DNA of 64,000 bases from Corallococcus silvisoli (GTDB lineage Bacteria > Myxococcota > Myxococcia > Myxococcales > Myxococcaceae): assembly GCF_009909145.1 (NCBI RefSeq), contig NZ_JAAAPJ010000013.1, forward strand, positions 62,001 to 126,000. Direction: 5' to 3'. The stretch's first letter is position 1. Every line of letters starts with the position of its first letter. The translations under genes and the position numbers were made by a program. Below the pieces are notes generated by a model. That model worked only from the letters and a program-made list of their open reading frames with translations. It made no database searches and was not told the origin of the DNA. Shown piece after piece: positions 56,201 to 64,000 of this stretch.

Positions 56201-56237
56201 ATAACCCCTGCCTATCACTTCCATCCAAACGATGTCT
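56201..56237 (+). promoter_or_regulatory. candidate OxyR operator between oxyR and katA
   Basis: ATAACCCCTGCCTAT (56201-56215) fits the OxyR half-operator pattern ATAG-n-T-nnn-A-n-CTAT at 8 of 10 defined positions or so, including ATA and CTAT. A weaker copy, ATCCAAACGATGTCT (56223-56237), follows after the expected 7-bp spacer. It lies 18 bp from the oxyR ATG and 78 bp from that of katA. OxyR binding there would fit autoregulation and katA induction. Confidence 0.5.
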
Positions 56238-56314
56238 TGGCCCGATTGCCGCCCGCTCTCTACCTTTCCCCCCGTCGAAGTGCCCCGAAAGCCCTCACGC
56301 AAAGGAAAGCGGCC

Positions 56315-57787
56315 ATGTCCCAGCGCCCCACCCTCACCACCGAAGCCGGCGCCCCGGTCGCCGACAACCAGCACTCGCAGACCGCCGGCCCCAGCGGCCC
56401 GGTGCTGCTCCAGGACCACCACCTGCTGGAGAAGCTGGCCCGCTTCAACCGCGAGCGCATCCCGGAGCGCGTGGTGCACGCGGTGGGCTCCGGCGCCTAC
56501 GGCACCTTCGAGGTCACGTCGAAGGACGTGACGCGCTACACGCGCATGAAGGTCTTCAGCGAGGTGGGCAAGCAGACGGAGGTCTTCCTGCGCTTCTCCA
56601 CCGTGGCGGGCTCCAAGGGTGCGCCGGACACCGCCCGCGACCCGCGCGGCTTCGCGGTGCGCTTCTACACGGAGGACGGCAACTGGGACCTCGTGGGCAA
56701 CAACACGCCGGTGTTCTTCCTGCGCGACGGCATCAAGTTCCCGGACTTCATCCACTCGCAGAAGTACGACCCGTACACGAACTGCCAGGAGCCGGACAAC
56801 GTCTGGGACTTCTTCTCCTACTCGCCGGAGGCCACGCACCAGTTCACCTGGCTGTTCGGCGACCGGGGCATCCCCGCGACGCTGCGGCACATGGACGGCT
56901 TCGGTTCACACACCTTCCAGTGGGTGAACGCGCGGGGCGAGCGCTCCTGGGTGAAGTTCCACTTCAAGACCGACCAGGGCATCCGCACCCTCACCTCGCC
57001 GGAGGCCGAAGCCCTGGGCGGGAAGGATCCGCAGCACCACCAGCGCGACCTGTACCAGGCCATCGAGCGCGGCGAGTTCCCCTCGTGGACGCTCAAGGTG
57101 CAGGTGATGCCGGAGGCGGACGCGGCGAACTACCGCTTCAACCCGTTCGACCTCACCAAGGTGTGGCCGCACCAGGACTACCCGCTGATGGAGGTGGGCA
57201 GGCTCACCCTGAACCGCAACCCGGAGAACTTCTTCGCGGAGGTGGAGCAGGCGGCGTTGGACCCCGCGCACTTCGTGCCCGGCATCGGCCCGTCGCCGGA
57301 CCGGATGCTCCAGGCGCGGCTGTTCGCGTACGGCGATGCGCACCGCTACCGGGTGGGCATCAACAGCACGCAGCTGCCCGTGAACGCGCCGCGCGGCGTG
57401 AAGGGCGGCGCGCGCAACTACGGCCGTGACGGCGCCATGCGCTTCGACGGCAACGGCGGGCGCGGCCCCAACTACGAGCCGAACAGCTTCCACGGCCCCG
57501 CGCAGACGGACGCGTCCCCCGGCCTGGGCTACGCGGTGGACGGCATGACGGGCACCTTCGTGCACGGCAAGCACGCCGAGGACACCGACTTCGTGCAGGC
57601 GGGCGCCCTCTACCGGCTGATGGACGAGGCCGCGAAGGCGCGGCTGGTGGAGAACCTCTCCGGCAGCCTCGCCCAGGTGAGCCGCGAGGACATCATCACC
57701 CGCGCCATCGCCCACCTCCGCGCCGCCGACGAGGACTACGGCGCGCGCATCGCCACCGCCGTCCAGCAGCTGCGCCGCTCTCGCTAG
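56315..57787 (+). CDS. katA: heme catalase
   Basis: 490 residues; AAAGGAAAG upstream of the ATG at 56315. Monofunctional clade 3-type catalase, small subunit. Catalytic His55 (ERVVHAVGSGAYGTF), Asn at 129/130 (DLVGNNTPVFFLRD) and the heme-ligand Tyr in RLFAYGDAHRYRVG. Removes hydrogen peroxide in the cytosol. Divergent from oxyR and followed 19 bp later by an ankyrin protein, as in pseudomonad katB-ankB. It ends in TAG. Confidence 0.97.
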   Translation: MSQRPTLTTEAGAPVADNQHSQTAGPSGPVLLQDHHLLEKLARFNRERIPERVVHAVGSGAYGTFEVTSKDVTRYTRMKVFSEVGKQTEVFLRFSTVAGSKGAPDTARDPRGFAVRFYTEDGNWDLVGNNTPVFFLRDGIKFPDFIHSQKYDPYTNCQEPDNVWDFFSYSPEATHQFTWLFGDRGIPATLRHMDGFGSHTFQWVNARGERSWVKFHFKTDQGIRTLTSPEAEALGGKDPQHHQRDLYQAIERGEFPSWTLKVQVMPEADAANYRFNPFDLTKVWPHQDYPLMEVGRLTLNRNPENFFAEVEQAALDPAHFVPGIGPSPDRMLQARLFAYGDAHRYRVGINSTQLPVNAPRGVKGGARNYGRDGAMRFDGNGGRGPNYEPNSFHGPAQTDASPGLGYAVDGMTGTFVHGKHAEDTDFVQAGALYRLMDEAAKARLVENLSGSLAQVSREDIITRAIAHLRAADEDYGARIATAVQQLRRSR

Positions 57788-57806
57788 AGGGAAAGGAACA
57801 CCACCC

Positions 57807-58370
57807 ATGCTCCCCCACACCGTCACGAAGACCCTCGATGCCCCTCGTCCCTCGGACGGGGATTCCGACGACGCCGCGGTGGTCGACCTCGCGAGGACCG
57901 CGTTCGCGCTGGCCCGCGCGGGCGCGGCCCGGGACCTGGCGGTGATGCTCGACGCCGGGCTGCCCGCGGGCCTGCGCAACGAGCGCGGCGACTCGCTCCT
58001 GATGCTGGCCAGCTACCACGGCCACGTGGAGGCGACGCACCTCCTGCTGAAGCGCGGGGCCAACCCGGAGCAGACCAACGACGCCGGGCAGACGCCGCTG
58101 GCCGGCGCGGCCTTCAAGGGCAGCGCGGCCATCGCCACGGTGCTGCTGGACGCGGGCGCGAAGGTGGACGGCGCGGGCGGAGACGGCCGCACGCCCCTGA
58201 TGTTCGCGGCCATGTTCGACAAGCTGGACGTGGTGGAGCTGCTGCTCCAGCGCGGCGCCAACCCGGACCTCCGGGACGCGGACCAGCGCACCGCGCTCGC
58301 CTACGCCCGGGCGTTCGGGGCGTGGCGAGCGGCGGGCCGGCTAGAGCCGCGGCCTCCAGCCCAGGACTGA
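57807..58370 (+). CDS. ankyrin-repeat protein, catalase-associated
   Basis: 187 residues; GGAAAGGAAC precedes the ATG at 57807. No signal peptide. About four to five ankyrin repeats (DSLLMLASYHGHVEATHLLL, TPLAGAAFKGSAAIATVLLD, TPLMFAAMFDKLDVVELLLQ). Operon with katA (19-bp gap). In Pseudomonas aeruginosa the equivalent AnkB is needed for full catalase activity, so a chaperone-like or anti-oxidant role is likely. Cytosolic here by sequence. Confidence 0.9.
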   Translation: MLPHTVTKTLDAPRPSDGDSDDAAVVDLARTAFALARAGAARDLAVMLDAGLPAGLRNERGDSLLMLASYHGHVEATHLLLKRGANPEQTNDAGQTPLAGAAFKGSAAIATVLLDAGAKVDGAGGDGRTPLMFAAMFDKLDVVELLLQRGANPDLRDADQRTALAYARAFGAWRAAGRLEPRPPAQD

Positions 58371-58388
58371 CGGCCGGGGCGCGGGGCC

Positions 58389-60293
58389 TCAGGCGTTCGT
58401 GTGGCCCCAGGCGTTCTCGGACGGCTTGCCGCGCCCGTCCCCACGCAGGGGCGAGTCCTCCACCAGCGACGTGACGCTCTCCACGATGTGCTCGGCGTCG
58501 ATGCCGGCGGCGCTCAGCAGCTCCGCGGGCTTGCCGGAGCCGGGCAGCTTCGTCACCGCCAGGCGCACCACCGTGGGCAGCAGCGCGCGCTCGCCCGTGA
58601 AGGCCTCCAGCACCGCGTCCGCGAGCCCGCCCTCGGCCCAGTGGTCCTCGACCACGACCAGCCTCCCCTGCGTCTCGCGCGCGGCCTCGCGCAGCGTCTT
58701 CGCGTCCACCGGCTTCACCGAATACAGGTCGATGACGCGCACCGGGATGCCCTCCTGCTTCAGCAGCTCATACGCCTTGAGCGCTTCGTGCAGCGTGATG
58801 CCGGCGGCCACCACCGTCGCCACGTCCTTGTCGGAGCGCCGCAGCACCTTGCTGCCGCCAAGGGGGAACGCCTCCGTCGCGGGGTAGAGCACCGGCGTCT
58901 TCTCACGCGTGCTGCGCAGGTAGGTGATGCCCGGGCGCTCCAGCACCTGCGCCAGCAGCTTCGCGGTCTGGTTCGGGTCGCTCGGGTAGAGCACCGTGCT
59001 GCCGCCCACCGCGCGCATCATCGCCAGGTCCTCCAGCGCCATCTGCGACGGCCCGTCCTCGCCAATGGAGACGCCCGCGTGGCTGCCGCACAGGTGCACC
59101 GTCGCGTTGGAGATGGCCGCCATGCGCACCTGGTCATACGCGCGCGACAGGAAGGCCGCGAAGGTGCTGACGAAGACCTTCTTGCCCAGCACCGCCATGC
59201 CCACCGCGCTGGACACCATGTTCTGCTCCGCGATGAACATCTCGAAGTAGCGCTTCGGGTGCGCCTTGTGGAACTCGTCCGAGTACGTGGAGTTGGACAC
59301 CTCCGCGTCCAGCGCCACCACGTCCGGCCGGGCGTTGCCCAGCGCCAGGAGCGCGTCGCCATACGCCTTGCGCGTGGCCTCCTTCTGGCCGACCTCGTAC
59401 GTGGGCAGCTTCAGCGGCGCGGCCACGTCCAGGCCGGAGGGCTTCACCGCCTCCGGCTTCTTCACCTGGATGCGGACGTTCCGCTCGCCGCCCAGCTCGC
59501 GGATGGCGTCCTTCGCCTTGTCCTCCGGCAGCGGCTTGCCGTGCCAGCCTTCCTTGTTGGCGATGAGCGAGTAGCCGTGGCCCTTCTCCGTCTTGCAGAT
59601 GAGGCAGGTGGGCTGCCCCTTCTTGCCCTGGGCTTCGGCGAAGGCGCGGTCGATGGCGCCCAGGTCGTGCCCATCCAGCGCGATGGCATGCCACCCGAAC
59701 GCGCGGGCGCGGGCCACATAGGCCTCCACGTTCCAGCCCAGCTCCGTCGCGCGGCTCTGGCCCAGCCGGTTCACGTCGATGATCGCGCAGAGGTTGTCGA
59801 GCTGGTAGTGGCTGGCCTTGTCGAACGCCTCCCACACGGAGCCCTCCGCCGTCTCGCTGTCCCCCATCAGCACGTAGGTGCGGAAGGGCAGCCCGTCCAT
59901 GCGCGCGGTGAGCGCCATGCCCACGCCGACGGCGAGCCCCTGGCCGAGCGACCCCGTGGCCACGTCCACGTACGGCAGCACGTGGGGGTTCGGGTGCCCC
60001 TCCAGCCGGCTGCCGAACTTGCGCAGGGTGAGCAGCTCCCGGTCGTCGATGGCGCCCGCCGCCTTGAAGGCGGAGTAGAGGACCGGGCAGGCATGGCCCT
60101 TGGAGAGCACGAAGCGGTCGTTGTTGGGCGCGCGCGGCTGCTGGAAGTCGAAGCGCAGGTACTTCTGGAACAGCACGGCCATGATGTCCGCCGCGGACAT
60201 GGATGAGCTGGGGTGGCCCGAGCCCGCCGCCGTGGTGCAGCGGATGCTGTCGATGCGCAGCTGCGCCGCGAGGTCCGCCAAGGTGTCCGCCAT
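58389..60293 (-). CDS. tkt: transketolase
   Basis: 634 residues from the ATG at 60293 (GGGAG 8 bp upstream). N-terminal thiamine-binding half with MAVLFQKYLRF, SKGHACPVLYSAFK and GDSETAEGSVWEAFDKAS plus NRLGQSR, then the pyrimidine domain (AEQNMVSSAVGMAVLGK, GEDGPSQMALEDLAMMRA) and a C-terminal domain. Transfers two-carbon units in the non-oxidative pentose phosphate pathway, needing thiamine diphosphate and Mg2+. It is divergent from the transaldolase gene, so the two are controlled from one 206-bp region. Confidence 0.96.
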   Translation of the reverse strand: MADTLADLAAQLRIDSIRCTTAAGSGHPSSSMSAADIMAVLFQKYLRFDFQQPRAPNNDRFVLSKGHACPVLYSAFKAAGAIDDRELLTLRKFGSRLEGHPNPHVLPYVDVATGSLGQGLAVGVGMALTARMDGLPFRTYVLMGDSETAEGSVWEAFDKASHYQLDNLCAIIDVNRLGQSRATELGWNVEAYVARARAFGWHAIALDGHDLGAIDRAFAEAQGKKGQPTCLICKTEKGHGYSLIANKEGWHGKPLPEDKAKDAIRELGGERNVRIQVKKPEAVKPSGLDVAAPLKLPTYEVGQKEATRKAYGDALLALGNARPDVVALDAEVSNSTYSDEFHKAHPKRYFEMFIAEQNMVSSAVGMAVLGKKVFVSTFAAFLSRAYDQVRMAAISNATVHLCGSHAGVSIGEDGPSQMALEDLAMMRAVGGSTVLYPSDPNQTAKLLAQVLERPGITYLRSTREKTPVLYPATEAFPLGGSKVLRRSDKDVATVVAAGITLHEALKAYELLKQEGIPVRVIDLYSVKPVDAKTLREAARETQGRLVVVEDHWAEGGLADAVLEAFTGERALLPTVVRLAVTKLPGSGKPAELLSAAGIDAEHIVESVTSLVEDSPLRGDGRGKPSENAWGHTNA

Positions 60294-60499
60294 CGTTTCG
60301 CTCCCGGAGTTCAGGGGGACAGGGGTGCCCCCCGGTACTGTGTTGACTGACGCGGCCCGCGAGAAGCGGTCGCCCCCGCTGGCCTCGCGTCCAGGCAGAA
60401 TCCGCGAGTGCCTGCCTGCCCGGCCGGGCTCGGGGGGCGGCACGTGGTCATCTTGAAGGAACGCCATCCGGGCGCCCTGCGCCCCCGACGGGAGAACCC

Positions 60500-61621
60500 A
60501 TGAATCCGCTTCGACAGCTCGCCGAGTTTGGCCAATCCGTCTGGGTGGACAACCTCCAGCGCAGCTACATCACGAAGGGCACGCTGAAGAAGTTCATCGA
60601 CGAGGACGGCCTCAAGGGGCTCACCTCCAACCCGACCATCTTCCAGAAGGCGGTGTCGGGCAGCGACGACTATCAGGACCTCTTCGACGCGGCGAAGGGC
60701 CAGGGTCTGTCCGGCAACGACCTCTACGAGCAGCTGGCGGTGCGCGACGTGCAGGGCGCGGCGGACATCCTGCGCACCGTCTACGACGCGACGAAGGGCC
60801 AGGACGGCTTCGCGTCGCTGGAGGTGTCCCCCCGGCTGGCGCTCGACACGAAGGCCACCCTGGAGGAGGCGCGGCGGCTGTGGAAGACGCTCGCGCGACC
60901 CAACGTGATGGTCAAGGTCCCGGGCACGGAGGCCGGCGTTCCGGCCTTCGAGCAGCTCACCTCCGAGGGCATCAACATCAACGTGACGCTGCTCTTCAGC
61001 CAGGAGCGCTACCGGCAGATCGCCGAGGCCTACGTGAGCGGCCTGGAGAAGCTGGCCGCGTCCGGAGGGGACGTGAGCCGCGTCGCCAGCGTGGCGTCGT
61101 TCTTCGTCAGCCGCATCGACACCCTGGCGGACAAGGAGATCGAAAAGAAGCTGAAGGCCGGCGCCACGCCCGAACAGCAGAAGGCGCTGGAGGGGCTGAG
61201 CGGCAAGGTGGCCATCGCCAACGCGAAGCTCGCCTACCGCATCTACAAGGAGATCTTCGGCGGCGCGCGCTGGAAGGCGCTCGCGGCGAAGGGCGCCAGG
61301 GTGCAGCGCGTGCTCTGGGCGAGCACCAGCACCAAGAGCCCGAAGCTGAGGGACGTGCTCTACGTGGAGGAGCTCATCGGCCGCGACACGGTGAACACCA
61401 TGCCGCCCGCGACCATCGACGCGTTCCGCGACCACGGCAAGGTGCGCGCGAGCCTGGAGGAGGACCTCCCGGCCGCGGAGGCCACCCTGCGCCAGCTGGA
61501 GGCGGGCGGCATCTCCATGCGGAAGCTCACCGACACGCTGACCACGGATGGCATCCGCCTGTTCGAGGAGTCCTTCGACCAGCTCCTCTCCGCGGTGGGG
61601 GAGAAGCTGAAGAAGACCTGA
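60500..61621 (+). CDS. tal: transaldolase, type 2
   Basis: 373 residues; GGGAG upstream of the ATG at 60500. Characteristic LTSNPTIFQKAVSGSDDY and Schiff-base Lys139 in NVMVKVPGTEAG, then NVTLLFSQERYRQIAEAY and FVSRIDTLADK. Length fits the longer type of Actinobacteria and myxobacteria. Moves dihydroxyacetone units between sugar phosphates in the pentose phosphate pathway. Next to a divergent tkt gene. A hairpin follows the stop. Confidence 0.96.
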   Translation: MNPLRQLAEFGQSVWVDNLQRSYITKGTLKKFIDEDGLKGLTSNPTIFQKAVSGSDDYQDLFDAAKGQGLSGNDLYEQLAVRDVQGAADILRTVYDATKGQDGFASLEVSPRLALDTKATLEEARRLWKTLARPNVMVKVPGTEAGVPAFEQLTSEGININVTLLFSQERYRQIAEAYVSGLEKLAASGGDVSRVASVASFFVSRIDTLADKEIEKKLKAGATPEQQKALEGLSGKVAIANAKLAYRIYKEIFGGARWKALAAKGARVQRVLWASTSTKSPKLRDVLYVEELIGRDTVNTMPPATIDAFRDHGKVRASLEEDLPAAEATLRQLEAGGISMRKLTDTLTTDGIRLFEESFDQLLSAVGEKLKKT

Positions 61622-61627
61622 GCCTCC

Positions 61628-61664
61628 GAAGGAGGGAGGGCCTGAAGACACTCCCCCCTCCTTC
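61628..61664 (+). terminator. hairpin terminator after tal
   Basis: GAAGGAGGG-A-GGG (61628-61640) pairs with CCC-CCCTCCTTC (61653-61664), 12 bp with a bulged A and a 12-nt loop. Confidence 0.6.
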
Positions 61665-61732
61665 CAGTGCTTGTTGGAAGGCACTGCCCTGCCCCCCACC
61701 CTTCCGGACACTTGGGCCGGAAGGAGCCGTTC

Positions 61733-63172
61733 ATGGGAGTGAAGAACTGGGGCGCCGTGGCGTGGCTGGCATTGGTGGGCTGCGGTGGCATGCCGGAGGA
61801 GGAGCAAGCGCGCCAGGTGGAGGCCCAGGCGTGCCCGTCCGGGGTGGCGTCGCGGGTGAAGGTGGTCATTCCTCCGCTCGCCAGCACCGCCACGCGGCTG
61901 CAGGGGCTGACCGACGTCCAGGGGACCCTCTACTTCGCCACCAACGGCCCCTCCTCCGAGGGCTCCATCCTGTGGCGCAGCAACGGCACGGCGGCGGGCA
62001 CCGTCCCCGTCCGGGGCTTCCCCGTGGGGTACTCCGGCGTGGAGTCACCGGTGGCGGTGGGCAACCGGCTCTTCTTCCAGATGTCCGTGGCCATCACGGG
62101 GACGGAGCTGTGGGTCAGCGACGGGACGTCCCTGGGCACGAAGCTCGTCCGGGACATCACGTCAGGGCCGGAGGGCTCCACGTTGCTGAGCGCGACCGCG
62201 GTCAATGGCCGGCTGGTCTTCTTCCGGGCGCGCTCCGGCACCGAGGACGCCGAGCTGTGGCGCTCGGACGGGACGGCCGTGGGGACGCAGCGGATCAGCG
62301 TCCTCGGCGGCGTCAACGGACTCTATTCCCAGGCGACCCTGCAGGTCGGAGGCGCGCTGCTCTTCTTCCGGAACGAAGACTCGGGCACCCGGCTGTGGCG
62401 CACCGACGGCACGCTGGCGGGGACCCAGGCCGTCGCGGGCCTGAGCTCGCGGCGGCTGAACATCGTGCAGGTGGCGCAGGCGGGCAGCCTGGGCCTGTTC
62501 ATCGTGGAGGACGGGCCCAACTCCCAGGTCTGGAAGACAGATGGCACGGGCGGGGGGACGGTGAAGCTGGAGACGTTCGGCCGGGCCGTCCACATCCTGG
62601 GCGTGCTGGGGTCAAAGGCCTACCTCTCGTCCGTGGACCTGGACACGCAGCAGCTGCGCATCCAGAGCCTCCTGCTGGCGGGCGGCGGCAAGGCATCCGT
62701 GGCCACCCTGCCCCGATACAACGCGAACGCCTATCCTTTCGTGCAGCGGAGCACCCTGTCCGCGGGGAGCCTGTACTTCTCCGTCGCCCAGTTCGTTGAC
62801 GGCCCCGCCCCGGAGGCCGTGGAGCTGTGGGCCACGGACGGCACGTCCGCGGGCACGCGCAAGCTCTTCCAGACGCTGTCCCGGAACGACGAATACGCCT
62901 CGCCCGTGTTCGCCACGGGAGAGGGCGTGGTCCTCTTCAGCGGCTCGGCCACGGGCAGCGGCCTGCAACCCTGGTTCACGCGGGGCACCGTGGCGACGAC
63001 CGGGCGGTTCGCGGCCACCGGGCCGGGAACGCCAGCCATCGCGCCAGACGGCTTCACCCGCCTGGGCAGCCGCGTCTACTTCCGCGCCCTGGACGACACC
63101 GACCGGGAACAGCTCTGGTCCGTGCCGGCGTCGTTCAGCTGCCCGGCCGGGTTCAACGACACGCGGGAGTAG
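61733..63172 (+). CDS. lipoprotein with ELWxSDGTxxGT repeats
   Basis: 479 residues; AAGGAG upstream of the ATG at 61733. Signal peptide and lipobox LVGC (C17). Repeats of the type ELWVSDGTSLGTKLVRDI, ILWRSNGTAAGTVPVRG, ELWRSDGTAVGTQRISV, LWRTDGTLAGTQAV and ELWATDGTSAGTRKLF occur six to seven times, about 50 residues apart. This is the beta-propeller-like pattern common in myxobacterial surface proteins. No catalytic motif. Likely an extracellular structural or adhesive protein. It ends in TAG. Confidence 0.82.
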   Translation: MGVKNWGAVAWLALVGCGGMPEEEQARQVEAQACPSGVASRVKVVIPPLASTATRLQGLTDVQGTLYFATNGPSSEGSILWRSNGTAAGTVPVRGFPVGYSGVESPVAVGNRLFFQMSVAITGTELWVSDGTSLGTKLVRDITSGPEGSTLLSATAVNGRLVFFRARSGTEDAELWRSDGTAVGTQRISVLGGVNGLYSQATLQVGGALLFFRNEDSGTRLWRTDGTLAGTQAVAGLSSRRLNIVQVAQAGSLGLFIVEDGPNSQVWKTDGTGGGTVKLETFGRAVHILGVLGSKAYLSSVDLDTQQLRIQSLLLAGGGKASVATLPRYNANAYPFVQRSTLSAGSLYFSVAQFVDGPAPEAVELWATDGTSAGTRKLFQTLSRNDEYASPVFATGEGVVLFSGSATGSGLQPWFTRGTVATTGRFAATGPGTPAIAPDGFTRLGSRVYFRALDDTDREQLWSVPASFSCPAGFNDTRE

Positions 63173-63182
63173 CCCCGCCCGC

Positions 63183-63215
63183 CGCTGTCCACCGGGACGA
63201 AGCCCGTGGACAGCG
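63183..63215. terminator. bidirectional terminator hairpin
   Basis: CGCTGTCCACCGGG (63183-63196) pairs with CCCGTGGACAGCG (63203-63215), 13 bp with one bulged C and loop ACGAAG, between two convergent genes. Confidence 0.65.
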
Positions 63216-63227
63216 ACGGCCGCGTCC

Positions 63228-64000
63228 CTACCGGTAGGTGTCCAGGTAGGCGCGGTGGCTGTTGGAGAACTCGAAGTTCGTGAACTGATCCCAGTTGATG
63301 GACCAGGTCATCAGCCCCTTGAAGCCCGGGTAGCCGCCGGCCTTGCGCAGCACGTAGGCGCCGCCGAAGGACTGGCCCTTCATCAGATAGTCCAGCGCCT
63401 TCTGCACGTTGGCGGGCGTCGTGTAGCCGCCGCCCGCGGCCTGCGGCGAGGACGGCAGGCCGATGACGACCTGCTCCGGCTGGAGCGCCGGGAAGACCGC
63501 GCTCGCGTTGCCGCCCACGGGGAAGCCCTGGAGCAGCATCTCCGCCATGGCCACGTGGAAGTCCGGCGTGGCCTGCGCGTAGGCGCGGCCGTCCAGCGCC
63601 GTCACGGTGCCGGTGTTGTAGTGCTGCACGTGCAGGTACGTCAGCCGGTCGCGCAGCGCGTGGATGACGGGGAGGTAGGCGCCCCACGGGCCGCCGTAGG
63701 CCGCGTAGCCGCCCTGCACGTAGGCGGTCTCCGGGGCCATGGTGAGCAGGAAGCCCGCGCCGTTGTCGTTGAGCAACTGCCGGGTGCCCGCGATGAGGTT
63801 CTGGATGCGCGGCGTGGTGGGGTTGCGGAAGTCGGTGTCCCCGCCGTTGAGCGCCAGCGAGCTGCCCTCCAGGTCCAGGTCCAGGCCGTCAAAGCCATAC
63901 GTGTTGACGAGCCCCTGCATGCTGGTGACGAAGGCCTGCCTCGCCGCCGCGTCGTCCAGGTGGATGGTGCCATTCGCGCCGCCCAGGGAGATGAGCACCT
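63228..64000 (-). CDS. GH18 chitinase, 3' part
   Basis: The last 257 codons; the gene extends past the right edge. The glycoside hydrolase 18 signature is complete: LISLGGANGTIHLDDAAARQ, then the catalytic DxxDxDxE in GFDGLDLDLEGSS, MAPETAYVQGG, and a C-terminal GLMTWSINWDQ with the barrel-closing Trp. It degrades chitin or other GlcNAc polymers and is normally secreted in these predators. It ends in TAG. The missing N-terminus may carry a signal peptide and binding domains. Confidence 0.95.
   Translation of the reverse strand, partial: VLISLGGANGTIHLDDAAARQAFVTSMQGLVNTYGFDGLDLDLEGSSLALNGGDTDFRNPTTPRIQNLIAGTRQLLNDNGAGFLLTMAPETAYVQGGYAAYGGPWGAYLPVIHALRDRLTYLHVQHYNTGTVTALDGRAYAQATPDFHVAMAEMLLQGFPVGGNASAVFPALQPEQVVIGLPSSPQAAGGGYTTPANVQKALDYLMKGQSFGGAYVLRKAGGYPGFKGLMTWSINWDQFTNFEFSNSHRAYLDTYR

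Noticed and set aside
58401..60206. 601-codon plus-strand frame
   Set aside because: Antisense of transketolase, low-complexity product.

Overview
The window is chromosomal DNA of a high-GC (about 70%) myxobacterium, most likely of the Corallococcus/Myxococcus group. This is inferred from GC-rich codon use, the very many short lipoproteins, MYXO-CTERM-like tails on three secreted proteins, and secreted PPC, beta-helix and M16-peptidase proteins. I see no prophage, CRISPR array, rRNA or intact mobile element. One small transposase remnant and one cupin pseudogene are present.

Layout. 1-3.3 kb: the 5' end of an SDR oxidoreductase divergent from an AraC regulator, a ferritin-like protein and small unknowns. 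3.5-7.1 kb: an M16 peptidase lipoprotein and a DUF1338 (2-oxoadipate dioxygenase-like) enzyme. 7.1-10.2 kb: a Gly/Pro-rich lipoprotein divergent from an ECF sigma factor/membrane anti-sigma/hexapeptide-repeat operon. 10.2-16.7 kb: a zinc-ribbon protein, a TPR/outer-membrane-barrel protein, lipoproteins, a DUF938 methyltransferase, a lipoprotein with a complete JAMM metalloprotease motif and an exported amidohydrolase. 16.7-21.4 kb: a minus-strand operon of a zinc-ribbon/MORN-like membrane protein, an M16 homologue without zinc site and an active-site M16 peptidase. 22-27 kb: unknown exported proteins, then three tandem paralogues with MYXO-CTERM-like ends. A canonical tRNA with anticodon CUA (26902-26973) follows a large unknown gene.

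28-34.4 kb: a thiolase-like enzyme, a small lipoprotein, DUF2239 and quinone-oxidoreductase-like genes behind a promoter with palindromic operators, a DUF4328 membrane protein and a cupin pseudogene. 34.4-36.9 kb: an IS630-type transposase remnant beside a lower-GC membrane/spermidine-synthase-like gene. 37-44 kb: a ferritin-like protein, a four-PPC-domain lipoprotein, SthA transhydrogenase, and adenosylhomocysteinase under an SAH riboswitch, followed by three small exported proteins. 44-53 kb: a P-type ATPase, a PAS/GAF histidine kinase, a triple universal stress protein, a zinc alcohol dehydrogenase and a beta-carbonic anhydrase, which look like a stress or low-energy cluster. 53-58.4 kb: a beta-helix lipoprotein, RraA, and OxyR divergent from a catalase-ankyrin operon. 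58.4-64 kb: divergent transketolase and transaldolase (non-oxidative pentose phosphate pathway), a repeat lipoprotein and the 3' part of a GH18 chitinase.

The best candidates for something undescribed are the CUA tRNA with its upstream unknown gene, the zinc-ribbon/M16 operon and the exported JAMM-motif pair. Strong hairpins lie between many gene ends and probably act as terminators.
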